This document shows, piece after piece, positions 43,704 through 52,790 of a stretch of DNA of 56,216 nt (position 1 is its first letter; each line of letters begins with the position of its first letter). A program made the translations under genes and the position numbers. Under the pieces are notes generated by a model that did no database searches, had not been told where the DNA came from, and saw only the letters and a program-made list of their open reading frames with translations. This DNA comes from Alphaproteobacteria bacterium (GTDB taxonomy: Bacteria; Pseudomonadota; Alphaproteobacteria; Rhizobiales; OSC116), in NCBI GenBank assembly GCA_002400495.2, contig NVQL02000019.1:1-56216 (forward strand), given 5' to 3'.

Positions 43704-44013
43704 ATAAAGCCACGCCAATGTGGTAGCCGATATACCAGACAAAGCCTGCGGTTGGTTCGAAATCGGCCGAATCAATGAAGATACGGGCGTAATAATAGGT
43801 GACTGCGGTGGTGATGGCGAATAGGGCGATGAGCGTAATGTTGAGCCGATTTTTATCGAACCAATATGCCCCAAGTGTGAGGATAATGCCGCCTGCGCCG
43901 CCTATCAATGTGGCTTTGCCATACCAAGCTAGCCCTATATATTTGCTATAACCTGTTAAATAAGCGAGGGCCAATAGCAAGATGGCAATGATGAGAGGGA
44001 GATATTTTTTCAT
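43642..44013 (-). CDS. Hypothetical four-helix membrane protein
   Basis: I do not recognise this 123-residue protein. It has four hydrophobic segments (about residues 4-20, 33-50, 59-76 and 88-112) with few charges between them. AAGGTC lies 7 bases before the ATG, which supports the start. Its last 62 bases overlap the end of the hydrolase gene on the other strand, tail to tail. It has no obvious operon partner. Confidence 0.65.
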   Translation of the reverse strand: MKKYLPLIIAILLLALAYLTGYSKYIGLAWYGKATLIGGAGGIILTLGAYWFDKNRLNITLIALFAITTAVTYYYARIFIDSADFEPTAGFVWYIGYHIGVALFIPTVAYILQKILPQSASIE

Positions 44014-44109
44014 AATGCGACCTTGCTGAATTGACTTGATTCTTTATGCAATATTTTTTGTCGCGTGTAATCTCAAAAAACCGTGATTGAATTGTTATTA
44101 TAGAAGCGC

Positions 44110-44185
44110 AGCACTTAAGTGAATAAGTGCTCCACCTATGTTGATGGACATTGTGCTTATTCTTAGCACTTGTCCATCAACATAG
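44110..44185. other. Two nested and competing hairpins
   Basis: AGCACTTA-AGTGAA-TAAGTGCT at 44110-44131 forms one hairpin. CTATGTTGATGGACA at 44136-44150 pairs exactly with 44171-44185, enclosing GTGCT-TATTCTT-AGCAC. GAATAAG in the first hairpin can also pair with CTTATTC in the second, so alternative folds exist. The site lies 37 bases past the dehydrogenase stop, without a T-run. Confidence 0.6.
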
Positions 44186-44221
44186 ATGAGGTCCCCCGCA
44201 CTCAACTAGATTTCGTTCCAG

Positions 44222-45748
44222 CTATGATTTTAAGTCTGCAGGTAGCAGACTTGCGGGGATATTTTGATAACAGACAGGGCGTAAGAAACGCCTGATTGCC
44301 ATCGTACCCACAGATGTTGCACCAAAATTGGTGGACGCTGGATATGGGCCACCATGCACCATTGTGTCGCTAACTTCAACCCCTGTGGGGAATCCGTTGG
44401 CCAAAATACGGCCTGCTTTGCGTTCTAGAATTGGCAGTAGGCTTTGGCCTAGCGTTGTATCGCCATCATCTAAATGCAAGGTGCAGGTTAGTTGGCCTTT
44501 TAAACCATTAGCGATTTCAATCATTTGTGCTTGGTCATTAGCGGTGATGATGATTCCCAATGGGCCGAAAACTTCTTCGGTTATTGCTTCATTGGCCAAC
44601 CAGGTGTCACCAGTGGTTTGGTATAAATAAGGGCTGGCTTGGCGCAAATCACAGGTCGAGGTGAACAATTCTTGCACACCAACTGATTCGGAAATTAGCT
44701 TATTGCCGCTTTGGTATGCTTGTGCAATGCCTTCGGTGAGCATGGTTTGGGCGCCGATTGGTTCTAGTGCTGCGGTGGTGGCTTTAATGAAAGCATCAGC
44801 TGCGTCACCTTTAATGACCACGGCAACACCCGGGTTGGTGCAGAATTGGCCTGCGCCCATGGTGAGTGAGCCTGCCCAGCTTGTTGCCAAGCTTTCGCCA
44901 CGGGCTGATAAAGCTTCGGGCAATAGGAACATGGGGTTGACTGAGCCTAATTCGCCAAAGAAAGGAATGGGGGTTTCGCGGCTTGTGCAAAGATCGAACA
45001 ATGCGCGGCCACCACCTAATGAGCCCGTAAAACCAACGGCATTGATGAGTGGATGTTTTACCAAAGCTTGGCCGACATCGCGGCTATTGGCTTGGAGAAG
45101 GCTGAACACGCCTGGATGAATGCCACAAATTTTAATGGCAGCATGCACGGCTTCGGCCATGATTTCGCAAGTGCCTGGGTGGGCGTTATGGGCTTTGACA
45201 ATTACGGGGCAACCAGCGGCTAAAGCTGATGCGGTATCGCCGCCTAAAGCTGAAAAGGCCAAGGGGAAGTTGGATGCGCCAAATACGGCAACTGGGCCAA
45301 TGGGGCGTTGCATCATGCGCAAATCTGGGCGCGGTAAAGGTGCGCGGTCGGGCAGGGCTTCATCGAAACGTTTGTCGAGATAATCGCCTGCTTCAATGTG
45401 GCTCGCGAAAAGACGTAATTGACCCATTGTGCGGCCGCGTTCGCCTTGTAGGCGGGCGGTTGGTAGGCCTGTTTCGTTAGAGCCAATTTCGGTGATTTGT
45501 TCGGCACGTTTTTCAACTTCATCAGCGATGGTGTTGAGGAATTTGGCGCGGTCGGCATTAGATGAATAGCCATAGCTTAAAAAAGCTTGCTCGGCGGCTT
45601 GTACGGCGGTATCGACCAATGCTGGGTTGGCGGCTGAAAATTCGAAGCTTTCGCCGCTTGCTGGGGTTGAAGTGAATTTAGCGTCGCTGCTGACCCATTC
45701 GCCTGCAATGAGATGTTTGCCGTGGGGGTTGAATATAGAATCTGTCAA
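44222..45748 (-). CDS. 2,5-dioxovalerate (ketoglutarate semialdehyde) dehydrogenase
   Basis: A 508-residue NADP-type aldehyde dehydrogenase that fits the group oxidising alpha-ketoglutarate semialdehyde to 2-oxoglutarate, the last step of pentose, glucarate and hydroxyproline breakdown. It has the F-G-A-S-N-F-P-L-A-F segment typical of this subgroup, E-L-G-S-V-N-P (general base Glu) and G-Q-F-C-T-N-P-G with the catalytic Cys. No sugar dehydratase is adjacent. A LacI-type palindrome lies 67 bases upstream and suggests sugar-responsive control. Confidence 0.9.
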   Translation of the reverse strand: MTDSIFNPHGKHLIAGEWVSSDAKFTSTPASGESFEFSAANPALVDTAVQAAEQAFLSYGYSSNADRAKFLNTIADEVEKRAEQITEIGSNETGLPTARLQGERGRTMGQLRLFASHIEAGDYLDKRFDEALPDRAPLPRPDLRMMQRPIGPVAVFGASNFPLAFSALGGDTASALAAGCPVIVKAHNAHPGTCEIMAEAVHAAIKICGIHPGVFSLLQANSRDVGQALVKHPLINAVGFTGSLGGGRALFDLCTSRETPIPFFGELGSVNPMFLLPEALSARGESLATSWAGSLTMGAGQFCTNPGVAVVIKGDAADAFIKATTAALEPIGAQTMLTEGIAQAYQSGNKLISESVGVQELFTSTCDLRQASPYLYQTTGDTWLANEAITEEVFGPLGIIITANDQAQMIEIANGLKGQLTCTLHLDDGDTTLGQSLLPILERKAGRILANGFPTGVEVSDTMVHGGPYPASTNFGATSVGTMAIRRFLRPVCYQNIPASLLPADLKS

Positions 45749-45814
45749 AATATTTCCTATCTCTTGTCGGTTAATGAATATTACCCGAAAAATGGTTGGT
45801 TTTCATGAATGAAA

Positions 45815-45826
45815 GTTAGCGCTAAC
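45815..45826. promoter_or_regulatory. LacI-type palindrome upstream of the dehydrogenase
   Basis: GTTAGCGCTAAC is a perfect 12-bp palindrome with the central CG typical of LacI-family operators. It lies between the DMT gene end and the dehydrogenase start. No LacI gene is in the window, so a regulator elsewhere would have to act. Confidence 0.5.
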
Positions 45827-45882
45827 ATTCTTATCATCTATGTTAAAAAAATTCAAATCCCAAGTTAAGTTTTTGGGTAAGT

Positions 45883-46815
45883 TTATTTGGCTTTTATTTT
45901 GAATGATGCGCGGCCAAAAATTACCAGCAAAATACCACCCAAAATAATGATGGTGGAAATGACTAGTCGTAAAGTTAGACTTTCATTGACAAACATCACC
46001 CCGCCAATGGCGGCAATGATGGGCACTGACAATTGCACCACAGCGGCTGTGGTGAGTTGCAGGTTTTTAAGCGCGACATACCAGATGGCATAGCCAATGC
46101 CCGAGGTGAGTGCGCCTGAAATGATGGCATAATAAATGCCATCTGAGCCGAGGCTGAGATTTGACAAATTGAGTATCGAAAAAAAGCCTGCAAAGGGCAC
46201 TGCGCGTATGAAATTAAACGTGGTGTCGAGCAAGGGGTTGAGGCTATCGCGGCCACGCACCGAATAAACGCCCCAGCCAATGCCTGCAATTGCCATGAGG
46301 ACAAACCCGTAAAGTGTGGGTGAGCCTAAATTGGGATAGATGAGATAGACAAAGCCTAAAAATGCCAAAATCAAGCCTGCCCATTCGCTGGCATGTAGTT
46401 TTTTGCCGTTAAATAGCGACATTATAATCATGGTGATTTGCACCGCGCCAAACAATATGAGTGCGCCTGTTGCGGTGTCTAATACCACATAAGCGAATGA
46501 AAAGCAGCTGGCGTAAAGAAACAGCATGAAAGCCGATGTCCAACTGCCGCGGGCTTCGAGCTCGAATAACATGGCTTTTTGATAGAGGGTTTTGATGGGG
46601 TATTTGATTTGGGTATTTAGTGGTTGTTTTGGCCTGAGGATGAGCACCAAAATAAACAGCATAACCGCGCCTGAAATGAGCCTGATTGTGGTGAAAGAGC
46701 CTGGGTCTATATCGGGCACCTCAAGTGCCAAGCGCGCCAAAACAGAATTGGCGGCAAAGGCGATGAGTGCGAGAATGGTGGCGAGGATGGCTTTGAACGA
46801 ATTGTTATTTAGCAT
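45883..46815 (-). CDS. EamA/DMT family transporter
   Basis: A 310-residue drug/metabolite transporter with about ten hydrophobic segments arranged as two EamA repeats. The first begins I-L-A-L-I-A-F-A-A-N-S-V-L-A-R and the second ends in V-P-I-I-A-A-I-G-G-V-M-F followed by a closing helix. The substrate cannot be told from sequence. It is the last of three transporter genes in a row on the same strand and starts 6 bases after the upstream MFS gene. Confidence 0.9.
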   Translation of the reverse strand: MLNNNSFKAILATILALIAFAANSVLARLALEVPDIDPGSFTTIRLISGAVMLFILVLILRPKQPLNTQIKYPIKTLYQKAMLFELEARGSWTSAFMLFLYASCFSFAYVVLDTATGALILFGAVQITMIIMSLFNGKKLHASEWAGLILAFLGFVYLIYPNLGSPTLYGFVLMAIAGIGWGVYSVRGRDSLNPLLDTTFNFIRAVPFAGFFSILNLSNLSLGSDGIYYAIISGALTSGIGYAIWYVALKNLQLTTAAVVQLSVPIIAAIGGVMFVNESLTLRLVISTIIILGGILLVIFGRASFKIKAK

Positions 46816-46821
46816 AATGTA

Positions 46822-48018
46822 TTAAACACTATCTTTTTTTACCAAGATTACAAAGCATAATATGCTTAAAAGGCCGCCAACCACCATGCTGATGATCATC
46901 GGGCTGGTGGTACCGTTGTGAAAATAGCCCACGATAAAGGTGGCAAAAGCGCCTAAGGCGATTTGGGTGAAGCCTGCTAGGCCTGAGGCGGTGCCGGCAA
47001 TTTCTGGCCTGATGGAAAGCGCGCTGGCCATGGCAGAAGGGATGGCCAAGCCATTGGCGCAGGCGACGATGGCCATGGGGGCGAAAATATAGACAGGTTG
47101 GCTGATGCCGATATAACTAGCAACCAGCAGTATAATCATGCCAATGATCAGCACAAGATTGGACAGCATGAACATTTTATAGCTGCCCAAACGGGTGGTG
47201 AGTTTGCCTGATAGGAAATTGCCAACCATATAGCCGAGTGACACCATGACAAAATAAAAGCCGTAAACACTAGGTTCTAAATGTAGGATTTTAGTGACTA
47301 AAAATGGCGCGCCTGCGATAAAGCTGAAAAACACTGAAGAAGAAAAAGCCATGCCGCAGACAAAGCTGATATATTGTCTTTCTTTGAGCAAGGTAAAATA
47401 TTTAGCGGATATTTCGCTGACATTAATGCTGTCAATCAGTTGATTATTGGTTTCGTGCAGGAATTTAAACGCCAAAATAAAGGCAATGATGCCCATGATG
47501 GCGACGAAATAAAAACTGGTGCGCCAACCCGAATATTGATCGATAAAACCGCCGATTGTGGGTGACATGAGCGGGGCTAAGGCCATGATCATGGTCATAT
47601 AGCCAAGTAAGCTTGCGGCTTTATTGCGCTCGTATAAATCGCGGACAATGGCGCGGGTGAGCACCACGCCTGCGCAACCGCCTGTGGCCTGAAATATACG
47701 GCCAATGATGAGTTGTTCTACGTTGTAAGCAAAAGCGCAGCCTAGGCTGGCTGTAATAAAAATAACTACGCCTGCGAGTAATATTGGGCGTCTGCCAAAC
47801 CTATCTGATAGCGGGCCATGGATGAGTTGGGCGATGGCAAAGGCGACTAAATAGAATGTGAGGGTGAGTTGTGCGATGTTATGTTGGGTGTTTAGGCTTT
47901 CGGTTAAATTGGGCATGGAGGGAATAAAGATATTCATCGCCACGGGGCTTAATGCCGAGAGGAATATTAATATAGCGATGTGGGGTTTTTTGATTTGAAG
48001 GGGGGCAGTTTTAAGCAT
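46822..48018 (-). CDS. Bcr/CflA family multidrug efflux MFS transporter (second copy)
   Basis: A 398-residue drug:proton antiporter with 12 expected segments, the loop signature G-P-L-S-D-R-F-G-R-R-P, and the Bcr motif in segment 4-5 (I-F-Q-A-T-G-G-C-A-G-V-V-L-T-R-A-I-V-R-D). ATG 48018 overlaps the end of the upstream paralogue by 8 bases, so translation is coupled. The two proteins are similar along their whole length and look like a tandem duplication that has since diverged. Confidence 0.92.
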   Translation of the reverse strand: MLKTAPLQIKKPHIAILIFLSALSPVAMNIFIPSMPNLTESLNTQHNIAQLTLTFYLVAFAIAQLIHGPLSDRFGRRPILLAGVVIFITASLGCAFAYNVEQLIIGRIFQATGGCAGVVLTRAIVRDLYERNKAASLLGYMTMIMALAPLMSPTIGGFIDQYSGWRTSFYFVAIMGIIAFILAFKFLHETNNQLIDSINVSEISAKYFTLLKERQYISFVCGMAFSSSVFFSFIAGAPFLVTKILHLEPSVYGFYFVMVSLGYMVGNFLSGKLTTRLGSYKMFMLSNLVLIIGMIILLVASYIGISQPVYIFAPMAIVACANGLAIPSAMASALSIRPEIAGTASGLAGFTQIALGAFATFIVGYFHNGTTSPMIISMVVGGLLSILCFVILVKKDSV

Positions 48019-49240
48019 TTTCTGCCTTTTTTGACTTGCGGTCGACCAGACCGTAAAAACTGATGACCATAAGAATGGCAAAAAATGTCATAAACCCAAC
48101 CATGGAAAAGCCCGACTGCTGGTGGAATATGCCGACCATAAATGTGCCCAAAGCGCCTGATAACATTTGTAAGAAGCCCGAAAGGCCAGCAGCGGTGCCT
48201 GCAATGTCTGGCCGTACATTGAGCAGGCCTGCTATGGCATTGGGGCTGATGAGGCCTGCTGAAAGGGCGATGAAGCCCATCGGACCAAATAGGATAATTG
48301 GGTGGGAATAGCCGATAGAATAGCCGTAGAGGGCGGCCATAATGCCGATCAACATAATGATGATCCCGATGTTGATCATTTTTTGAGTTCTGATTCTATT
48401 GGCAAAACGACCAGCTAGGAAATTACCTGCCATATAGCCGCCGCTGACGAGTAGGAAATAAAACGCGTAAGTGCTGGGGCCTAGATGCATGACATCGGCA
48501 ATGATAAATGGTGCGCCTGCGATGAAGCTGAAAAATACCGAATTGTTAAATGCCACAGCCAATGCATAGCCGAGAAATTCTGGCTCTTTGAGCAATGACC
48601 AATATTGGGCGGGTATGGTGGAAAAATTCATTGATTTGGTGAGGTTGAAATTGGTTTCATACAGGCCTTTTAGGGCGATGAGGCCGATGAGCACACCAAA
48701 AGCCGCGACAAAATAAAAGCTGGCACGCCAACTTGCCCATTGATCGAGAAATGCACCTAATATGGGGGCTAACATGGGGGCCAACGTAATGGCAGCCGTG
48801 AGGTAGCTTAAGATAACCACGCCTTCGGATTTGCTATAAACATCGCGGATGATGGCGCGGGTGATGACGATGCCACAACAGCCGCCCAAAGCTTGGAAGA
48901 TACGGGAGAAAATAAGAGTTTCGACGTTGGCGGTAAAGGCACAGGCGAGGCTGGCGATGACATATATTAAAATGCCGAGCAGGAGTATGGGGCGGCGGCC
49001 GTATTTATCGGATAATGGCCCGACAATGAGCTGGGCAAATGCTAATGACAATAGGTAAAAAGTGAGGGTGAGTTGTGCCATGCTTTGGGTTGTGCTTAGG
49101 CTGGTGACCAAGCTGGGCATGGAGGGCACAAAGATATTAAGCGCTAAAGTGCCAATGGAGGCAATGGCTATGAGCACCCAAATACTGAGTTTTGGGTTTG
49201 TTGATTTTATTGTTTGAGAATTCATGGGTGCATTAAGCAT
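48011..49240 (-). CDS. Bcr/CflA family multidrug efflux MFS transporter (first copy)
   Basis: A 409-residue paralogue of the next gene, with the same features: G-P-L-S-D-K-Y-G-R-R-P, the I-F-Q-A-L-G-G-C-C-G-I-V-I-T-R-A-I-I-R-D segment, and matching second halves (F-F-S-F-I-A-G-A-P-F). It heads the row of three transporters and is divergent from pdxH. The drug or metabolite carried is unknown. Confidence 0.92.
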   Translation of the reverse strand: MLNAPMNSQTIKSTNPKLSIWVLIAIASIGTLALNIFVPSMPSLVTSLSTTQSMAQLTLTFYLLSLAFAQLIVGPLSDKYGRRPILLLGILIYVIASLACAFTANVETLIFSRIFQALGGCCGIVITRAIIRDVYSKSEGVVILSYLTAAITLAPMLAPILGAFLDQWASWRASFYFVAAFGVLIGLIALKGLYETNFNLTKSMNFSTIPAQYWSLLKEPEFLGYALAVAFNNSVFFSFIAGAPFIIADVMHLGPSTYAFYFLLVSGGYMAGNFLAGRFANRIRTQKMINIGIIIMLIGIMAALYGYSIGYSHPIILFGPMGFIALSAGLISPNAIAGLLNVRPDIAGTAAGLSGFLQMLSGALGTFMVGIFHQQSGFSMVGFMTFFAILMVISFYGLVDRKSKKAENA

Positions 49241-49352
49241 GGTTTGGGTGAGTTTATATAGTCAAAAATTTTGATGAGTGAGGGGTATAATGAACTCGAT
49301 TTTGTGTTGATATGGCATTAGACTGGTGAACAAGATGAAATTGAGGTGAAAA

Positions 49353-49937
49353 ATGGTTGCACAAAACCCGTTTGAATTGTTTGAATATTGGTTTGAAAAA
49401 GCTAAGAAAAATAAAAACGTGAAATATCCTGATGCGATGAATTTGGCAACGGTTTCGGCTGATGGTCAGCCGTCTAACCGTAATGTGTTGTTGAAGGCGT
49501 GGGATGAGCAAGGGTTTGTTTTTTACACCAATTTAACCTCGCGAAAGGGCGGGGAGATTGCTGAAAATGCTAAGGTTTCGTTGTGTTTTCATTGGGATGA
49601 TATGGATGTTCAGGTACGTATTGAAGGGGTGTGCGAGCAGGTGAGTGATGCGCAGGCGGATGCTTATTTTGATAGCCGGGCGCTACAAAGCCGTATTGGG
49701 GCATGGGCATCGAAACAAAGCCAGCCGCTTGAAAGCCATGGGCATTTGCTGAAACGGGTGGCTAAGGCGGGGCTTAAATTACCAATGGGTAAGATGCATC
49801 GGCCTGACTTTTGGTCGGGCTATCGGGTGGTGCCGCACCGTATTGAAGTGATGCAAATGAAGGATTTTCGGTTGCATGAGCGGCGGGAATTTCTGCGGAA
49901 TGGAAACGCATGGTCTGAAGGCTTGCTCTATCCGTGA
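49353..49937 (+). CDS. pdxH: Pyridoxamine 5'-phosphate oxidase
   Basis: Oxidises pyridoxine- or pyridoxamine-5'-phosphate to pyridoxal 5'-phosphate with FMN. At 194 residues it is complete: N-x-x-L-L-K and F-Y-T-N for FMN binding, the S-x-I-G-A-W-A-S-K-Q-S segment near residue 110, and the C-terminal motif R-x-H-E-R-R-E-F that completes the active site. The P-D-A-M-N-L-A-T-V start of the fold is normal. It is monocistronic, and repeat copies 9 and 10 follow. Confidence 0.95.
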   Translation: MVAQNPFELFEYWFEKAKKNKNVKYPDAMNLATVSADGQPSNRNVLLKAWDEQGFVFYTNLTSRKGGEIAENAKVSLCFHWDDMDVQVRIEGVCEQVSDAQADAYFDSRALQSRIGAWASKQSQPLESHGHLLKRVAKAGLKLPMGKMHRPDFWSGYRVVPHRIEVMQMKDFRLHERREFLRNGNAWSEGLLYP

Positions 49938-49970
49938 TTTTTGGCTCCTGTGTCCAAGCAAAGGCCATAT

Positions 49971-50134
49971 CAGTGAGCGCGACAGCGGCCGTTCGAAGCC
50001 GCTGAAGACGAACGCGCGGTCGGCAAGCGCAGTACGCGAAGCGTATGGAGCGCACGCAAGTGTCAACAGTGAGCTTAAGCGAACGTATGAATGAAGTACC
50101 CGAGTATTGGCAGGAGTGCTAACTTTCTTATGTC
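49971..50134 (+). repeat. Divergent mosaic repeat, copy 9 (right half)
   Basis: The right arm resembles other copies in layout (GGCAAG, hairpins, GAACGTATGAATG), but its end is of the variant type AAGTACCCGAGTATTGGCAG, continuing to AACTTTCTTATGTC. Hairpins include CAGCGGC / GCCGCTG (49983-50004) and TACGC-GAA-GCGTA (50033-50045). The left half is not recognisable. It points toward copy 10. Confidence 0.6.
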
Positions 50135-50213
50135 TTTGCAGTGGCTAATGCTGGTTCATTGGTTGCGAGTCCTACGCAAAATTTCCACTTCACAACTTTT
50201 CAGCTATCACTGG

Positions 50214-50415
50214 GCGGCGTCCTGCCTATGCTCTGGAAGTTTGCATTTTTACGCGTGCCTTAAGGCACGCTAGTGAGCCCCTGCGGGCGCACGCCTCCGC
50301 GTGCTTGCTACGCGCTAACCGCGCGACGGCCAGTCGGCCTTGCCTCAGCCTATCGGCTTCGGACCCTTTTCCCATGATAGATTGGGCTCACTGAAATGAG
50401 TGGTGGGTTTGGATG
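50214..50415 (-). repeat. Mosaic hairpin repeat, copy 10 (half, reversed)
   Basis: Reverse orientation. It starts with the end repeat CTATGCTCTGGAAG, then GCGTGCC-TTAA-GGCACGC (50253-50270), the GCACGC/GCGTGC hairpin with CTCC, CGCGC-TAACC-GCGCG (50311-50325) and the GGCC hairpin. It stops after the core start near 50415. Its stems differ from copy 3 at both strands while loops are kept. Confidence 0.85.
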
Positions 50416-50455
50416 TAAGGGGTGGATAGAAATTCTGGATTTGCTTTTTTGCCGT

Positions 50456-50491
50456 AAAAAAAGCCGCACTCACCAGGTAGAGTGCGGCTTT
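50456..50491 (-). terminator. Rho-independent terminator of mscL
   Basis: AAGCCGCACTC pairs perfectly with GAGTGCGGCTT around an 8-base loop. On the minus strand the stem is followed by TTTTTT. It lies about 20 bases past the mscL stop. Confidence 0.88.
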
Positions 50492-50512
50492 ACGCGCTGT
50501 ATTTGTGAATTT

Positions 50513-50941
50513 TTATTTTTTTAGAAGATCGCGGATTTCACCTAGTAGCACTTCTTGTGCTGGTGGCTCTGCGGGTTTCGCGGCTTCTTCTTGTTCGGTT
50601 TTTGCCATGGCTTCTTTGGCGGTGTTGATGGCTTTGACGATGAAGAATAATACGACGGCTAGAATTAGGAAGCTGATGCAATTATTGATGAATAGGCCAT
50701 AATTTAGGGTGACTGCGCCTGCTTCGGCGGCGGCTTCTACTGTGGCGAAAGGGCCTTCGCCTTTGAGTAGAATGAATAGGTTTGAGAAATCTACGCCGCC
50801 CAATAGTAGGCCGATGGGGGGCATGATTATATCGTTGACTAGAGATTTGACGATGGTGCCAAATGCGCCGCCTAAAATAAAACCAATGGCTAGGTCGACC
50901 ATATTGCCTTTCATGGCAAATTTCTTAAATTCTTCGAACAT
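50513..50941 (-). CDS. mscL: Large-conductance mechanosensitive channel
   Basis: A safety valve in the inner membrane that opens under strong tension during osmotic downshock. The protein is 142 residues from ATG 50941, which has GGAG 7 bases upstream. It has the MscL start [14 protein letters not shown], a first membrane segment with the G-x-x-x-G-x-x-x-x pattern, and a second one near residues 80-103. The C-terminal helical bundle (L-L-G-E-I-R-D-L-L) is intact. It is monocistronic with a clear terminator. Confidence 0.96.
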   Translation of the reverse strand: MFEEFKKFAMKGNMVDLAIGFILGGAFGTIVKSLVNDIIMPPIGLLLGGVDFSNLFILLKGEGPFATVEAAAEAGAVTLNYGLFINNCISFLILAVVLFFIVKAINTAKEAMAKTEQEEAAKPAEPPAQEVLLGEIRDLLKK

Positions 50942-51056
50942 GTGTGTCTCCATATTCCGCATAATAGTGCGGCAAATTAACATTAACTTTGAATACAGTG
51001 CAACTTTTAAGCAGAAACATGGTTAATTTCAAATGACTATTTGAGTTAAATTCAAC

Positions 51057-51090
51057 AAAAAAAGGCGTAATTCGTGAGAATTACGCCTTT
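51057..51090 (-). terminator. Rho-independent terminator of argG
   Basis: AAAGGCGTAATTC pairs exactly with GAATTACGCCTTT around a 4-base loop. On the minus strand it runs into TTTTTTT. It lies 21 bases past the argG stop. Confidence 0.9.
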
Positions 51091-51110
51091 GGTTTATAAG
51101 TATCTAAAAG

Positions 51111-52334
51111 CTACATGTTCATTTTTTTCTTACGTTTGGCGAGCAATTGTAAGCGTAATGCGTTGAGTTTAATGAAGCCAGCGGCGTCATTATGATCATA
51201 AACATTATCTTCTTCGAAGGTTACATGAGCTTCACTATATAGAGAATATGGTGATTTGCGGCTGACCACTGATACGCTGCCTTTGTAGAGTTTGACCACG
51301 ACTGTGCCCCAAACGGGTTCTGAGGCTTTGTTGATCATGGCTTGTAGCATTTCGCGTTCTGGGCTGAACCAGAAGCCGTTATAGATAATCTCGGCATATC
51401 TTGGCATCAGCTCATCTTTGAGATGCATGGCACCGCGATCTAAGGTGATGCTTTCAATGCCTCTGTGTGCGGTGAGCATGATGGTGCCGCCCGGGGTTTC
51501 GTATATACCGCGGGATTTCATGCCGACATAGCGGCCTTCGACGAGGTCGAGGCGGCCAATGCCATTGGCGCCGCCGAGCTCGTTGAGGCGGGTTAGCAAG
51601 CTTGCGGGGCTGAGGATGACGCCATCGACGGAGACAGGATCGCCTGCTTCGAAGCCGATTTCAACATAGGTTGGTTTGTCGGGCGCAGCTTCGGGGCTGA
51701 CGGTGCGTTGGTAAACATATTCTGGGGCTTCGACGCTTGGGTCTTCCAAGGCTTTGCCTTCAGATGAGGTGTGTAGCAAGTTGGCATCGACAGAAAATGG
51801 CGCTTCGCCGCGTTTGTCTTTGGCGATGGGAATTTGGTTCTTTTCGGCAAATTCGATAAGTTTGGTACGGCTTGATAAATCCCATTCGCGCCACGGGGCG
51901 ATGACTTTAATGTCGGGGTTTAGGGCATAATAGCCGAGTTCGAACCGCACTTGGTCATTGCCTTTGCCTGTCGCGCCATGAGAGACGGCATCGGCGCCAG
52001 TTTTTTCGGCAATTTCGATTTGTTTTTTGGAAATGAGTGGGCGGGCGATGGCTGTGCCGAGTAGGTAAACGCCTTCATATAGGGCGTTGGCGCGGAACAT
52101 GGGGAAGACATAGTCTTTGACGAATTCTTCGCGCACGTCTTCGATGTAGATTTCTTTAATGCCGAGTAGTTCGGCTTTGGCGCGGGCGGGTTCTAGTTCT
52201 TCACCTTGGCCGAGATCGGCGGTGAAAGTGACGACTTCGCAATCATATTCTTGCTGTAGCCATTTTAAAATAATGCTGGTATCTAAACCGCCAGAATAGG
52301 CAAGCACCACTTTATTTATGTCTTTTTTGTCCAT
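51111..52334 (-). CDS. argG: Argininosuccinate synthase
   Basis: Joins citrulline and aspartate with ATP in arginine synthesis. At 407 residues it has the normal length. The ATP-binding P-loop S-G-G-L-D-T-S is at residues 14-20, with family segments such as [13 protein letters not shown] near residue 118 and [12 protein letters not shown] near residue 272. The Lys-rich C-terminus is K-R-K-K-K-M-N-M. It follows the unnamed membrane protein gene by about 36 bases and ends at a strong terminator. Confidence 0.97.
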   Translation of the reverse strand: MDKKDINKVVLAYSGGLDTSIILKWLQQEYDCEVVTFTADLGQGEELEPARAKAELLGIKEIYIEDVREEFVKDYVFPMFRANALYEGVYLLGTAIARPLISKKQIEIAEKTGADAVSHGATGKGNDQVRFELGYYALNPDIKVIAPWREWDLSSRTKLIEFAEKNQIPIAKDKRGEAPFSVDANLLHTSSEGKALEDPSVEAPEYVYQRTVSPEAAPDKPTYVEIGFEAGDPVSVDGVILSPASLLTRLNELGGANGIGRLDLVEGRYVGMKSRGIYETPGGTIMLTAHRGIESITLDRGAMHLKDELMPRYAEIIYNGFWFSPEREMLQAMINKASEPVWGTVVVKLYKGSVSVVSRKSPYSLYSEAHVTFEEDNVYDHNDAAGFIKLNALRLQLLAKRKKKMNM

Positions 52335-52370
52335 TTTAATTTCCGTTTGTTTTACAAATTTGTTTTTGAA

Positions 52371-52790
52371 TTAGGTTTGTTGAGTCTTTGGCAAGGGTTG
52401 TCGGATGGCTAAATACCAGAATAAATAACCTGCCAATGCGTTGGTCACGACGCCAATGAACGGCACCCAAAGGCTGGCATCATCGCCCTCAACGCCTTGT
52501 AAACCCGGGATGAAAGCCAAGGTGATCATGATGGCGAAAACCCCGTATAGCATATAGAAATAGGGTGATTGAATTTTTTTGAAATAGGCGAATAGGCCAA
52601 AAATGAGGGTTAATGGTGAAGGAAAAATAACCAGTGAGACAATCACCACCATAATCATATCGACCATGTTTTTGCTGTCAAGCTCGGTGCCTGTTGACAC
52701 TTGTGGCAGATAATAAGTCAACGCCACGCAGATGGCGGTGAAAATACAGCCGATGAGATAGGCCATGACGATGTTGAGGGCTTTTAACAT
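52371..52790 (-). CDS. Hypothetical four-helix membrane protein downstream of rlmN
   Basis: I do not recognise this 139-residue protein. It has four hydrophobic segments (about residues 5-28, 43-70, 77-95 and 106-128), with a short hydrophilic loop holding G-V-E-G-D-D before the last. Its ATG shares a base with the rlmN stop codon (TAATG), which implies translational coupling. It therefore lies in an rlmN-unknown-argG series. The function is open. Confidence 0.75.
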   Translation of the reverse strand: MLKALNIVMAYLIGCIFTAICVALTYYLPQVSTGTELDSKNMVDMIMVVIVSLVIFPSPLTLIFGLFAYFKKIQSPYFYMLYGVFAIMITLAFIPGLQGVEGDDASLWVPFIGVVTNALAGYLFWYLAIRQPLPKTQQT

